This document shows positions 16,291 through 25,526 of a stretch of DNA of 64,000 bases, one piece after another (position 1 is the first letter of the stretch; every line of letters starts with the position of its first letter). The stretch comes from Croceivirga sp. Its GTDB lineage: Bacteria; Bacteroidota; Bacteroidia; Flavobacteriales; Flavobacteriaceae. Below the pieces are notes generated by a model. That model saw nothing but the letters and a program-made list of their open reading frames with translations. It was not told the origin of the DNA and did not search any database. The DNA lies in assembly GCA_028281025.1 (NCBI GenBank), contig JANQKR010000011.1:1-64000 (forward strand). The letters are read 5' to 3'. A program made the translations under genes and the position numbers.

Positions 16291-18612
16291 TTATTTTCCT
16301 TTTACTTTTTCCTTGAATTGATCAAAGTCTGATTTCTCCTCTTTTTTGGGCCACGCATTGTTGGTGGTATCAATATCCGCTGTTTCCAACTTGGGATCCA
16401 CTACAATACCCACCAATTCCTTTTGTGAGGAAAAAACACGCTTGACCTCTTCATCGTTCTTTCTCCAAATTTCTGGAGGATATGTTATATTTTCCGTGGT
16501 TCCATCAGCATAGGTATATTCTACGATCAATGGCATTGGGATTCCTCCTGGCTTGTCAAAAGTAACTTCATAAAAATATTTCGGCTCTTTGACCTGGGCA
16601 CGTTCTGCTTCCGTCATATTGTCCATCATGAACTCTTTCAGGTTTTGGGAAACCTCCGAGGGGGCCTTGTCCTTCAATTCTTCACTAAAATCCTCACTAT
16701 CTTCATCCGCCAGGTATACCAAAGGTGGAAGATCCGCTTCCGTAAGGCCACGGGCATCCATGTATTCCTGCATCTTTTTGGTTACCTTATTGGTCACGTA
16801 ATACTTTTTGACCCCTTTTACACCAATATCCACATAATCCGTAGTGTAGAACCAACCTCTCCAGTACCAATCCAAATCCACAGCGGAGGCATCCTCCATG
16901 GTCCTGAAAAAGTCTTCAGGGGTGGGGTGCTTAAACTTCCAGCGTTGGGCATAGGTCTTAAAAGCATGGTCAAACAATTCCGGTCCCATAACGGTTTCCC
17001 TTAAAATATTTAAGGCCGTCGCTGGCTTGCCATAAGCATTGGGGCCCAATTGATACACATTCTCCGGATTGGACATAATTGGTGAAATATAGCTTTGGTC
17101 ACCCGCCATATAGGGCACTATCTTAGCTGCTTCGCCCCTTCGGGAGGGATACTTGTCATTGGGGGCAACCGCATCCGGATAGGTTTTACCAAATTCCTGC
17201 TCCGTAAGGTATTGCATAAACGTATCCAAACCTTCGTCCATCCAACCCCATTGACGTTCGTCCGAGTTCACAATCATGGGAAAGTAATTGTGGCCCACCT
17301 CATGAATGATGACACTGATCATTCCATATTTGGTCCTATCGGAATAGGTACCATCCTCATTGGGACGTCCATAGTTCCAGCAAATCATGGGATACTCCAT
17401 ACCCTGGTTCTTTGCATGGACAGAAATAGCCTTGTGATAGGGATAATCAAAGGTATGCTTGCTATAGGTATGAAGTGTTTGTACCACTGCTTTGGTGGAA
17501 TACTCCTCCCAAAGCGGATTTCCTTCCTTAGGGTAAAGGGACACGGCCATAACACTACGGCCGTCCATTTTCACCGCTTGCATGTCCCAGATGAATTTCC
17601 GGGAAGATGCGAAACCAAAATCGCGAACCATTCTTCCAGGTTCTGTTTTAAATTTCCAGGTTTTGGTCTTTTCCGCAAATCCCTTTTCCCTGGCCTCTGC
17701 TTCTTCTTGGGTCACTATGATTACGGGCTTATCGTACGATTTTTTGGCCTGCTCATAGCGTTTCATCATATCCCTGGTAAAAACTTCCTTTCTATTTTGA
17801 AGTACACCGGTAGCATCCAACACATGATCTTCGGGAACGGTAATGTTCACTTCGTAGTTACCAAAGGGCAGAGCGAACTCCCCGCTACCCCAAAATTGAT
17901 GGTTTTGCCACCCTTCCACATCGGAATAGACCGCCATTCTTGGAAAGAATTGGGCAATAACATAGGCGCGGTTTCCATCTTTGGGAAAAAACTCGTATCC
18001 CGAACGTGCGCGATTTACCGTATGATTGGGAATATTGTACCACCACTTTATGGAAAAAGAAATATTCTCACCACTTTTTAAGGGCTTGGGAATATTGATC
18101 CGCATCATGGTCTGATTGATGGTATGCGATAAGGGTTTACCGGAGGAATCCTTGACCCATTCAATATTGAAACCACCATCAAAGGGTTCGGTAACATAGG
18201 TCTGCGCAAAATTACCGGCCGTGTAAGCAAGATTAACGCCATTTCCATTACGCAATGGGGACTTGGAGTCTTTGGCCCTAACATTCTGGTCCAATTGTAC
18301 CCAAAGGAACTCTAGATTGTCTGGGGAATTATTGTAGTACGTAATGGTTTCCTCTCCGTAAATCTTCGCATTTTTATCATCCAGAGTGATGTCCATTTTA
18401 TAATCTGCCTGTTGTTGGTAATAATCAGGCCCGGGAGCTCCCGAAGCGGAGCGATAGGTGTTGGGGGTTGAAAACTCCTCATATAATTGCTTGAATCGGC
18501 TTTGGTTGTAGTGCCCAGGTTCTCGCCCTTCTTTTTCTTCGGTTTCCTGCGCAATACCCACTGCTCCCAACAGAAAAAGCATTGATGCAAAACAATACTT
18601 GATTTTATTCAT
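16291..18612 (-). CDS. M1-family zinc metallopeptidase (aminopeptidase N-like), secreted
   Basis: Start chosen at ATG 18612 (MNKIKYCFASMLFLLGAVG) because it gives a clean signal peptide ending near GIAQE; in-frame starts 18 and 42 bp upstream would spoil it. About 773 residues. The N-terminal half is beta-rich, as in M1 enzymes. The zinc site is complete: HEVGH, with the third ligand E 18 residues after the second His (WGWMDEG). The substrate-binding exopeptidase motif (GAMEN in classic M1) is replaced by GMEYPMICW. Likely a periplasmic or surface aminopeptidase. Last gene of a probable minus-strand operon, with a terminator after it. Confidence 0.92.
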   Translation of the reverse strand: MNKIKYCFASMLFLLGAVGIAQETEEKEGREPGHYNQSRFKQLYEEFSTPNTYRSASGAPGPDYYQQQADYKMDITLDDKNAKIYGEETITYYNNSPDNLEFLWVQLDQNVRAKDSKSPLRNGNGVNLAYTAGNFAQTYVTEPFDGGFNIEWVKDSSGKPLSHTINQTMMRINIPKPLKSGENISFSIKWWYNIPNHTVNRARSGYEFFPKDGNRAYVIAQFFPRMAVYSDVEGWQNHQFWGSGEFALPFGNYEVNITVPEDHVLDATGVLQNRKEVFTRDMMKRYEQAKKSYDKPVIIVTQEEAEAREKGFAEKTKTWKFKTEPGRMVRDFGFASSRKFIWDMQAVKMDGRSVMAVSLYPKEGNPLWEEYSTKAVVQTLHTYSKHTFDYPYHKAISVHAKNQGMEYPMICWNYGRPNEDGTYSDRTKYGMISVIIHEVGHNYFPMIVNSDERQWGWMDEGLDTFMQYLTEQEFGKTYPDAVAPNDKYPSRRGEAAKIVPYMAGDQSYISPIMSNPENVYQLGPNAYGKPATALNILRETVMGPELFDHAFKTYAQRWKFKHPTPEDFFRTMEDASAVDLDWYWRGWFYTTDYVDIGVKGVKKYYVTNKVTKKMQEYMDARGLTEADLPPLVYLADEDSEDFSEELKDKAPSEVSQNLKEFMMDNMTEAERAQVKEPKYFYEVTFDKPGGIPMPLIVEYTYADGTTENITYPPEIWRKNDEEVKRVFSSQKELVGIVVDPKLETADIDTTNNAWPKKEEKSDFDQFKEKVKGK

Positions 18613-18673
18613 TTTTAACAGATTTTCCATTTGGGCAAAATAATTCCTTTTCAAGGAATAGAAGTAAAGAGCG

Positions 18674-19171
18674 TTATAAGTTTAACATTCCTTTAGCATT
18701 GGATTTTGTCAGTATAAAACTCTTTTTGTTCCCTTTCCATTTTATGTGCACCAGATTCTTTTGTTCATCAAATAGGTCGGTCAAAATCTCATTGTGCACT
18801 TCCACTTTTTTCAATTGGTCCAGGCCAACTTTCGGTACTTCCAAATAACAAATGATAACGTCATTGTCATATTTCTTTCCTAAAAAATCGTAGGCGGTAA
18901 TTTCACCATCCAGTCCAATTAAAAATTTGGCGCGCAGGTACTTTTCGATGTAAAAATCAGCCATTTGTGCCTCTTCCTCAGTCGCCAAAAAGGTCTGGAC
19001 GTCATAGCGTTCCATGAGTACTTCTTCCAGGTCATCAATAAAAATCCTTGTGGTTATCTGTAAGGCGTCGTCCCTTTCATAATAGTTCACATTGGTCACG
19101 CTCACATAAAACTTATGGAGCGTGAAAGAGGCCAAAAGAGGCAGTAAAAACAGGAAAAGAATCTTTTTCAT
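18674..19171 (-). CDS. DUF6702 family exported protein
   Basis: Start placed at ATG 19171 (MKKILFLFLLPLLASFTLHKFYVS), where the signal peptide begins; the longer frame adds 17 unlikely residues. 165 residues. The mature N terminus HKFYVSVTNVNYYERDDALQITTRIFIDDLEE is characteristic of a flavobacterial family I take to be DUF6702 (quoted here only as a family signature). Function unknown. In flavobacteria this gene commonly precedes an M1 peptidase, as here (61-bp gap), so a link to peptidase maturation or peptide handling is possible. Confidence 0.8.
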   Translation of the reverse strand: MKKILFLFLLPLLASFTLHKFYVSVTNVNYYERDDALQITTRIFIDDLEEVLMERYDVQTFLATEEEAQMADFYIEKYLRAKFLIGLDGEITAYDFLGKKYDNDVIICYLEVPKVGLDQLKKVEVHNEILTDLFDEQKNLVHIKWKGNKKSFILTKSNAKGMLNL

Positions 19172-19319
19172 TTTTATAAAAATCAACTTAAAAAAACCAG
19201 GGTCTGTTGACACTAAGCCCAAACAAAGCCCGTGCCATCTTCAATCCGGACCCAAGAATCAAATACGTATTGGAATCCGGTATTATACTTCCAAATTTGC
19301 AATCCAACATCCAACAAAC

Positions 19320-20156
19320 CTACTCCAACCCATTATTTTTTCGATATAATTTGCTTCTATCCAATAAATAGCTCCAAATTTTTAACTGGTCTCTTTCAGA
19401 AACCAGTCTTTGGAATTCATCATCCACCTCGCAGAAATACATAAAATCGTCCATTTTGGTCTTTGGAATCTTGAATTCGGCCAAGAAAATGGAATCGGCA
19501 AAATCCCGTTGCACCTTCAAGGTGCGTTCGTATTTCCTATCTATTTTGATACGGTTCTTTAGCATTCTGGTCCTTCCGGTAATGGCATTGAGAATAGGGT
19601 TCAAAGGTACAATTCCCGCTCCCGTTGTGGCCTCATAAAGCTTTCGCTCACTCTGGGTTATGATTTTCACCTCTGCATTCGGAAGGCCCAAGGCTTCCGC
19701 ACTTACATCCTTATCCAACTGCAGGCCGGAGAGGTCTTTTTCTATATCACCGGAAAGCCCAAAAGGTTTTACGGTGACTTCCTGTAATTCATTTACAAAC
19801 TCTTCCATGGGAATTTGGAGAAAGGGACTTCCCATAAGGGCCCGTGACACGGGCAGTACTTTCCTTTTGAACTGTATGGCCGAGAATACCAAGGTATCGC
19901 CTTCACTTACCTGAATTGAAAAATTCCCATCAAAATCGGTAATTGTTGCCCGTCTTGCGGTGCTGTTCTGTATGGTAACGCCCATTACATCCCCACTTGG
20001 AGAGGTAACCTTTCCTTTAAGTAGTTTGGAAGGAGAATCCTGGCCGTGCCCAATTGCACAAAGGAGAAAAAAAATAAGGAGGGGGAAACCTTTACTTACC
20101 CTCGGCCAAAAATTTCTTGCTTTGGGTGACCAAAAAGTCAATGAGTTGGAATTCAT
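19320..20156 (-). CDS. Carboxypeptidase-regulatory-like domain protein (paralogue 2)
   Basis: 278 residues. A long polar N-region precedes a signal-like stretch (PLLIFFLLCAIGHGQ). Residues about 45-125 form a CarboxypepD_reg-like domain (LLKGKVTSPSGDVMGVTIQN, TDFDGNFSIQVSEGDTLVFSA). The C-terminal part (KIPKTKMDDFMYFCEVDDEF) is shared in diverged form with the next gene upstream. It overlaps that gene by 65 bp, and no better ATG/GTG/TTG lies just before the signal peptide, so the real start is uncertain. Envelope location likely; function unknown. Confidence 0.75.
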   Translation of the reverse strand: MNSNSLTFWSPKARNFWPRVSKGFPLLIFFLLCAIGHGQDSPSKLLKGKVTSPSGDVMGVTIQNSTARRATITDFDGNFSIQVSEGDTLVFSAIQFKRKVLPVSRALMGSPFLQIPMEEFVNELQEVTVKPFGLSGDIEKDLSGLQLDKDVSAEALGLPNAEVKIITQSERKLYEATTGAGIVPLNPILNAITGRTRMLKNRIKIDRKYERTLKVQRDFADSIFLAEFKIPKTKMDDFMYFCEVDDEFQRLVSERDQLKIWSYLLDRSKLYRKNNGLE

Positions 20157-20829
20157 TTTCTTTTTTCAAAAGGGACTGCGATGGGATTTTATCATCACAA
20201 TAAATCAGAAACGCATCTATTTTTTGTTGCGGCAGACTTAGGTCAACCACAAAAAATTCATCATCATACACCTGGCGAAGGACCTCACTGACCTTTAATT
20301 CAACAGTTTGTCCCGTATCCTGGTTCCGGGATTGAAAAATGGCCTTGAATATATTCACAAAATTAAGTCGTCCCTCAATTCGATCGTTCTGGGAAGTCCC
20401 CGCTATGTTTTGCACCTCGGTACTCCGGTCAATCTCATACTCGAACCCTTTAAATTTCTCATTCTTCACTTCCAGAAAACGTTTCTGGTTTTCGGGGGAA
20501 ATAACTACTTCGTCAAGCTTGGTAATTTTTTCGGTGACTTCCACCACCAATCTTTTATTGGCCAAAATGGCATCCGTTATCGTTATGATTTCCAATTGGT
20601 AGTTTACGGCGGTAAACACCAATTGGTCCCCAGTTTTTACCTCAATCATAAATCGGCCGTCCTCATCCGTGATCGTCGCCATTTGGGTATTGGTATTGAT
20701 CACATTTTCATTGACCACATTGCTACCCCGATACAATACCTGGCCCCGTAACCATTCCCTGGTATCCGTTTGGGCAAAACCGACATAAAACGCTAAGGAA
20801 AAAATAAAGGAAAGCAGCCTTTGGTCCAT
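20092..20829 (-). CDS. Carboxypeptidase-regulatory-like domain protein (paralogue 1)
   Basis: 245 residues with signal peptide MDQRLLSFIFSLAFYVGFAQ. The CarboxypepD_reg-like domain follows (WLRGQVLYRGSNVVNENVIN, DEDGRFMIEVKTGDQLVFTA). The C-terminal region (LSLPQQKIDAFLIYCDD) aligns in layout with the downstream paralogue, indicating an old tandem duplication. Neither protein has a barrel, so they are not TonB receptors. First gene of the minus-strand run that ends with the M1 peptidase. Confidence 0.78.
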   Translation of the reverse strand: MDQRLLSFIFSLAFYVGFAQTDTREWLRGQVLYRGSNVVNENVINTNTQMATITDEDGRFMIEVKTGDQLVFTAVNYQLEIITITDAILANKRLVVEVTEKITKLDEVVISPENQKRFLEVKNEKFKGFEYEIDRSTEVQNIAGTSQNDRIEGRLNFVNIFKAIFQSRNQDTGQTVELKVSEVLRQVYDDEFFVVDLSLPQQKIDAFLIYCDDKIPSQSLLKKENEFQLIDFLVTQSKKFLAEGK

Positions 20830-21024
20830 GGAAACGAGATAATGTTTTGTTAAAGAAAAACCTTGTGTACCACAAATAAAAATTAGGTGGTGGTAAACTT
20901 TTGTTAATTCTCAAAAATAAGACATCCTAGTTAGTGAACGTATTGCCTACCCAAAATTACCTTCCATTTAACTTGACAGGATGGCATTTTGACGTATATA
21001 ATTAGTTTGGTACACTAAGAAAGT

Positions 21025-21032
21025 TATTTTTG
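21025..21032 (+). promoter_or_regulatory. Candidate -7 promoter element (TATTTTTG)
   Basis: TATTTTTG lies 26 bp before the ATG at 21059; a TTTG at 21006-21009 could be the -33 element, though the 15-bp spacer is short. Confidence 0.4.
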
Positions 21033-21058
21033 TTGGTCGCACAAAACCTACTTTGTAA

Positions 21059-23512
21059 ATGTCTTACATCATGAGAGCATCGATTTACTCTTTTTTCCTG
21101 ATTTTATTAGCTTTAACCAGTAGTAAGGCCCAAGTAAAAATAGGAGACAATCCGCAAAACATCAGTCCTTTGTCCCTATTGGAATTGGAGAGCAATTCAA
21201 GTGCTTTGGTCATCACACGGATAAGTGAGGCCGAAATGACCAGGATGACACCGCTTCCGGGGGCACTGGTTTATAATACAGACCAAGAATGTGTTTTCTA
21301 CTACAATGGCAATGAATGGTTTAATTTGTGTGAGGACGAGGGTAGTGTCAATGTTAGCCTTGAGGTCATCAATGATGAGTTGGTACTTACCGATAGTAGT
21401 AACAACGCGGTAAGCATACTGCTGGAAGATTTAAATGCCCTTACGTTTACCACTGATGCGATCGTAAACCCTACGCAACCCATTGTTAGGGACAGTACCA
21501 TTGTTATTACACAAAATGGGACCAATTATAATTTTGAAGTCGGGGAGATTACGGGAGACAATATTGTGGACTCTTCCATTAATGGTTTTTCGGACATTCA
21601 GGACGCTTCAATCACTGCCAGTAAATTAAGTGACAACGTGGCCGGGGTTGGACTGATTCAGGCGGTAAATGGGTCCTTGAATGTGGACCTTTCCCAAGTC
21701 ACCGGTACCGGCACACTAAGTTCATCGGGGACCCTAACAATCCTTGGGCAACCGATGAATGCACTTTTTAACGATATAGCCATTGATGTAGCTGACAATG
21801 GCATCACCTCGGCAAAGATATTGGATGGGGAGGTACAGACCGACGATATTGCGGATGATGCCGTGTCAACGGCGAAAATATTGGATGACAATGTAACCGT
21901 TGATAAGATTGATGCGGGTACGGCCAACCAGGTCCTCAGGACCAATGCCGCCGGAACGGACGTCGAGTGGGGCGTGATCAATGCCAACTCCATCACCGGA
22001 CAGGACCTTACCGCTACCGACGGCTCCATCACCGTTGCCACAGGGACCGGGGCGACCCTCGTCGCAAGCTCCATTTCCGTCACGGACGACGGGATAACCA
22101 ATGCCAAGATAGCCGACGATGCCGTACAGGTCGAGAACATCCTCAACGGTACCGCAAACCAGGTCCTCAGGACCAATGCCGCCGGAACGGACGTCGAGTG
22201 GGGCGTGATCGATGCCAACTCCATTACCGGACAGGACCTTACCGCTACCGACGGCTCCATAGCCGTAACTTCAGGAACGGGGGCGACACTCGTCGCAAGC
22301 TCAATACAGGTCGCCGACGACGGCATCACTTCCGCAAAGATACTGGACGGGCAAGTACAGACCGACGATATCGCAGCTGATGCCGTGGACAACTCAAAGA
22401 TAGCCGACAACGCAGTACAGCCCGAAAACATCGCCGATGGAACGGCCGCGGGCGAGCTCCTGCAATGGGACGGCACGGACTGGGTCCTCGTGGACGACTC
22501 CGCACTCGTCATCACAGAAACCGACGGGGTGGTGGGCAATGAGGTTACAAACGCCACCGCGGGTGGGTCATTGACGCTAAATGGTGCGGGATCGAATGCC
22601 GACCCCTTCACCCTCGATGTTTCAGATGGTGGAATTGATACCGATGAGCTTGCCGCCGACGCCGTGGACAATTCAAAGATAGCCGACGATGCCGTACAAC
22701 TTGAAAATATTGCCAATGGGACGACTGATGGTAATATTATCCGATGGAGTGGAACAAGCTCAGAGTGGGTAGAGACTGCAGTTCCCAGTGCATTTGTTAC
22801 AGGCTCCACGGCGGGCTCTGTCTTCTTTGCTGATGCCACTGGAAATTTAACAGAAAACAATGCCCAGCTTTTTTGGGATCAAACGGGCAATAGACTTGGA
22901 ATTGGAACCAATACGCCTGCTGTAGGCACGAAGCTTCATGTGGCAAATGGAAATACCAGGACCGAAGGGATTCTAAATTCTGCAGGAACACTTTTAAACC
23001 CTTCTTACGGGTTTTCCGGGGATACTGATACAGATACGGGCATGTACTTTCCTGCACAGGACCAATTAGGTTTGGTAGTTGGCGCATTGGAAGCGATAAA
23101 CGTAAGGGAAATAGGGAGTGACACAGAAACCATAATAAATGGCAGTCTTGAGTTAACGGAGCAGCTTTTGGATGAAACAGGTGCAACTGGAAATGCTGGA
23201 GATGTTTTGACAGCTACGGCAACAGGTACCGAGTGGAGAGCACCTGCCGTAGTTGCCATGGGAAAAGCCAACGGGGCAAATTCCATTAGTGTCAATGGGG
23301 CAACCGTTGGTGGTGCAGGTGGAGGAATAAACACCGTTACCTTAAATACAGCACGACTAGATGACGATTACATTATACAATTATCGGTTGTGGGCAACAA
23401 CAAAATCTTTGTAACTTCTCAAAATGCAGGGGACTTTACGGTTGAAATAAGAGATAGTACAACAGACGCACTCGTAATTGCCAATTGGTATTTCACAGTC
23501 CTGGATTTTTAA
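21059..23512 (+). CDS. Secreted repeat-rich protein with phage tail-fibre-like modules
   Basis: 817 residues. Signal peptide ends near TSSKAQ, with a second ATG at 21071. After a flavobacterial N-terminal module (VKIGDNPQNISPLSLLELES, ending GNEWFNL) come many short repeats of the type DDGITSAKILDGQVQTDDI and NSKIADNAVQ, and two copies of a 77-residue unit. From about residue 605 the text reads as in tail fibres: NRLGIGTNTPAVGTKLHV, then PSYGFSGDTDTDTGMYFPAQ. The S74 intramolecular chaperone that usually follows is absent; instead there is a short C-terminal beta domain. Probably a trimeric or fibrous surface protein. It is followed after 3 bp by a type-B T9SS client. No phage genes are nearby. 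Confidence 0.82.
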   Translation: MSYIMRASIYSFFLILLALTSSKAQVKIGDNPQNISPLSLLELESNSSALVITRISEAEMTRMTPLPGALVYNTDQECVFYYNGNEWFNLCEDEGSVNVSLEVINDELVLTDSSNNAVSILLEDLNALTFTTDAIVNPTQPIVRDSTIVITQNGTNYNFEVGEITGDNIVDSSINGFSDIQDASITASKLSDNVAGVGLIQAVNGSLNVDLSQVTGTGTLSSSGTLTILGQPMNALFNDIAIDVADNGITSAKILDGEVQTDDIADDAVSTAKILDDNVTVDKIDAGTANQVLRTNAAGTDVEWGVINANSITGQDLTATDGSITVATGTGATLVASSISVTDDGITNAKIADDAVQVENILNGTANQVLRTNAAGTDVEWGVIDANSITGQDLTATDGSIAVTSGTGATLVASSIQVADDGITSAKILDGQVQTDDIAADAVDNSKIADNAVQPENIADGTAAGELLQWDGTDWVLVDDSALVITETDGVVGNEVTNATAGGSLTLNGAGSNADPFTLDVSDGGIDTDELAADAVDNSKIADDAVQLENIANGTTDGNIIRWSGTSSEWVETAVPSAFVTGSTAGSVFFADATGNLTENNAQLFWDQTGNRLGIGTNTPAVGTKLHVANGNTRTEGILNSAGTLLNPSYGFSGDTDTDTGMYFPAQDQLGLVVGALEAINVREIGSDTETIINGSLELTEQLLDETGATGNAGDVLTATATGTEWRAPAVVAMGKANGANSISVNGATVGGAGGGINTVTLNTARLDDDYIIQLSVVGNNKIFVTSQNAGDFTVEIRDSTTDALVIANWYFTVLDF
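21917..22340 (+). repeat. 231-bp tandem coding repeat
   Basis: Unit 1 spans 21917-22147 and unit 2 begins at 22148, exactly 231 bp (77 codons) later, with long stretches identical at DNA level around the VLRTNAAGTDVEWGV coding segment. Unit 2 stays homologous to about 22340. The repeats are more GC-rich than the flanking parts of the gene. Confidence 0.92.
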
Positions 23513-23515
23513 GTC

Positions 23516-24682
23516 TTGAAAAAGCTGCTTCACATATCATTGTTTTTAATGGGTCTGCTGGCCACAGCCCAAACCGCCTTGTACAATGCCGGAAATCTTC
23601 AGCTCCATGGCAATGTCCAGATTGGTTTCCATACCAATTTGATCAACGATGCCCCTTTGGAGACCACCGATGGACTGGTTGGGTTTTATGGCGACCGGAT
23701 TATCCAAATCCTGGGGGACCAAGCTCCCACACTTTTTGATATGGAAGTGTTTCTGCCCAATGGGCGGCTCTTCCTCTTCAATTCCATCAATGTGACCAAC
23801 AATCTTAATTTTATTGAAGGCAACCTTCTGAGCGCGCTCAACAACCAACTGGTCTACCTGAATTTTAGGGAGGACGCCTTTTTTACCGGAGAAAATGACC
23901 TGAGTAAGGTCACCGGTTTTGCGGCCATCACCAACAAGCAAACCTTTTCCTTTCCGGTAGGGGACCAAAATCAACTTCGGCCATTGTTACTCAATTCGGA
24001 TTCCAATAATGCGCTGGCCATCTGTGCGTACCTTTTTGAGGATCCGTCAAATCCATCATCGATTTTGGAAAGCTACGACACCGAGGAAAAAGTACGTAAT
24101 ATCGGAGAAATTACAAGCAATGAATTCTGGATTTTGCAAACCAATGTGCCCTCTTCCGTTACCTTGGGTTGGAACCCGAGAAGTGGTTTGGGAAACCTTG
24201 CCAATTCCATTGAAGATATTATAATGGTCGGGTGGTCAAAAAGTAGCAATCAATGGGTAGTTATTGGCAATACGGCCATTAGCGGGGATTTGGAACAGGG
24301 ATTTCTCATATCCGAGAAGTTCGTACCCAATGACTTTTCCGCCATTACGTTTGGTACAACTCCACTACCAACCGATACTTTTGCCGTTAATACTCCAACC
24401 CTGGGCAATTACTTTGTCTCTCCAAATGGGGACGGCGTCAACGATTTTCTGGTATTTGATAATTTGGAGGATACGGGACCCAATTTTGTCTCCATCTATA
24501 ACAGATTTGGCCAAAAGGTATTTGAACTCTCCAATTACAGCAATGAGTTCAACGGAATTTCCAATATCAACAACCTTGTCATCAATAAGGAAATAGGGGT
24601 TCCCGAAGGAGTCTACTATTATATTGTTGATTTACCGGAGCAGGATCTACAATATCAAGGCTTCTTTTTTCTGGATAGATAA
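23516..24682 (+). CDS. Type-B T9SS client with gliding-motility C-terminal domain
   Basis: 388 residues from a TTG start 3 bp after the stop of the repeat protein; the TTG gives a good signal peptide (MKKLLHISLFLMGLLATAQ). The middle is a beta-rich region of unknown family. The last ~90 residues are the gliding-motility-associated C-terminal domain: YFVSPNGDGVNDFLVFDN, YNRFGQKVFELSNY and PEGVYYYIVDL, so it should be exported by T9SS and sorted by the type-B route. The tight spacing indicates translation with the upstream repeat protein, and the two may form one surface structure. Confidence 0.88.
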   Translation: MKKLLHISLFLMGLLATAQTALYNAGNLQLHGNVQIGFHTNLINDAPLETTDGLVGFYGDRIIQILGDQAPTLFDMEVFLPNGRLFLFNSINVTNNLNFIEGNLLSALNNQLVYLNFREDAFFTGENDLSKVTGFAAITNKQTFSFPVGDQNQLRPLLLNSDSNNALAICAYLFEDPSNPSSILESYDTEEKVRNIGEITSNEFWILQTNVPSSVTLGWNPRSGLGNLANSIEDIIMVGWSKSSNQWVVIGNTAISGDLEQGFLISEKFVPNDFSAITFGTTPLPTDTFAVNTPTLGNYFVSPNGDGVNDFLVFDNLEDTGPNFVSIYNRFGQKVFELSNYSNEFNGISNINNLVINKEIGVPEGVYYYIVDLPEQDLQYQGFFFLDR

Positions 24683-24750
24683 ACACCATTTTTTATTCCT
24701 AATTTTGATAGGGCATGGGGTATGCCCGTGTTCACCTATAAAATAGCTAC

Positions 24751-25485
24751 ATGCAAAGAAGAACGTTTGTCAAGAAAGCCTCTGTGGGCTCCTTAGCGAT
24801 GTATACGATCCCTGCACTTTCCCTAGCCAACGATCCCGAATATTCCATTCTTGAGTTAATGGGAAAAGCGGATATTGAATTATTTGGAAAGGGTATTAAC
24901 CTAAGGAAAGATGCCCATGATGCTTTTGTTGACATGAAAAAAGCGGCTTACACGGCGGGTTTTGATATTAAAATCGTTTCCAGCTATCGGGACTTCTACC
25001 GGCAACAGGCCATATGGGAACGCAAATACATCAAATATACCGAAGTGGACGGCATGGAACCCATTCCTGCCATGGAAAAGATAATTGAATACTCAACCAT
25101 ACCAGGTACGAGCAGACACCATTGGGGAACGGACATCGATATCATTGATGGGTATCCAAAAGTGGATGGGGATGTGCTGGTTCCGGAAAAATTTGGGGAG
25201 GGAGGTCCTTTTGAAGGTTTAAAGAAGTGGCTCGATGAAAATTCCGAAAGCTTTGGCTTCCATTTAGTATATACGGATAGTTATTTTAGACGTGGCTTTA
25301 AATATGAGCCATGGCATTATAGCTACGCCCCCACATCCATACCCATGTTGGCACAATTTAGGAAAAAGAACATTTTTAGGCTCATTAAGGAAGAAGAGTT
25401 TGAAGGGGTTTCCCATTTTACGACCAATTTCCTTAAAAAGTATATCCATGACAACATATTGGATATCAACCCCGATTTGTTGTAA
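24751..25485 (+). CDS. M15-family D,D-carboxypeptidase (VanY-like), Tat signal
   Basis: 244 residues. The N terminus MQRRTFVKKASVGSLA is a good twin-arginine signal (RRTFVKK) followed by a modest hydrophobic stretch. The catalytic domain has the M15B signatures SSYRDFYRQQAIW, SRHHWGTDIDI (zinc His and Asp) and EPWHYSY (zinc His). It trims D-Ala-D-Ala from peptidoglycan peptides in the periplasm. Being a Tat client links it to tatA at 15753. It is followed on the same strand by an M48 peptidase. Confidence 0.9.
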   Translation: MQRRTFVKKASVGSLAMYTIPALSLANDPEYSILELMGKADIELFGKGINLRKDAHDAFVDMKKAAYTAGFDIKIVSSYRDFYRQQAIWERKYIKYTEVDGMEPIPAMEKIIEYSTIPGTSRHHWGTDIDIIDGYPKVDGDVLVPEKFGEGGPFEGLKKWLDENSESFGFHLVYTDSYFRRGFKYEPWHYSYAPTSIPMLAQFRKKNIFRLIKEEEFEGVSHFTTNFLKKYIHDNILDINPDLL

Positions 25486-25526
25486 GCTTTTTTTGTAACT
25501 TACTTTTCTCTAGAACACTACCATTT

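Noticed and set aside
17095-18081. 328-residue plus-strand frame inside the M1 peptidase
   Set aside because: Composition is rich in His, Ile, Gly and Phe as in antisense shadows, with no recognisable domain; the minus frame has a complete zinc site.
21658-22860. 400-residue open frame on the minus strand across the fibre gene
   Set aside because: It is antisense to a GC-rich repeat array, is low in complexity (Ser/Ala/Val/Pro), and has no domain; an expected shadow of repetitive codons.
21059-24682. Prophage origin for the tail-fibre-like gene
   Set aside because: No capsid, terminase, portal, integrase or lysis gene is nearby, and the protein has a signal peptide, which phage fibres lack.
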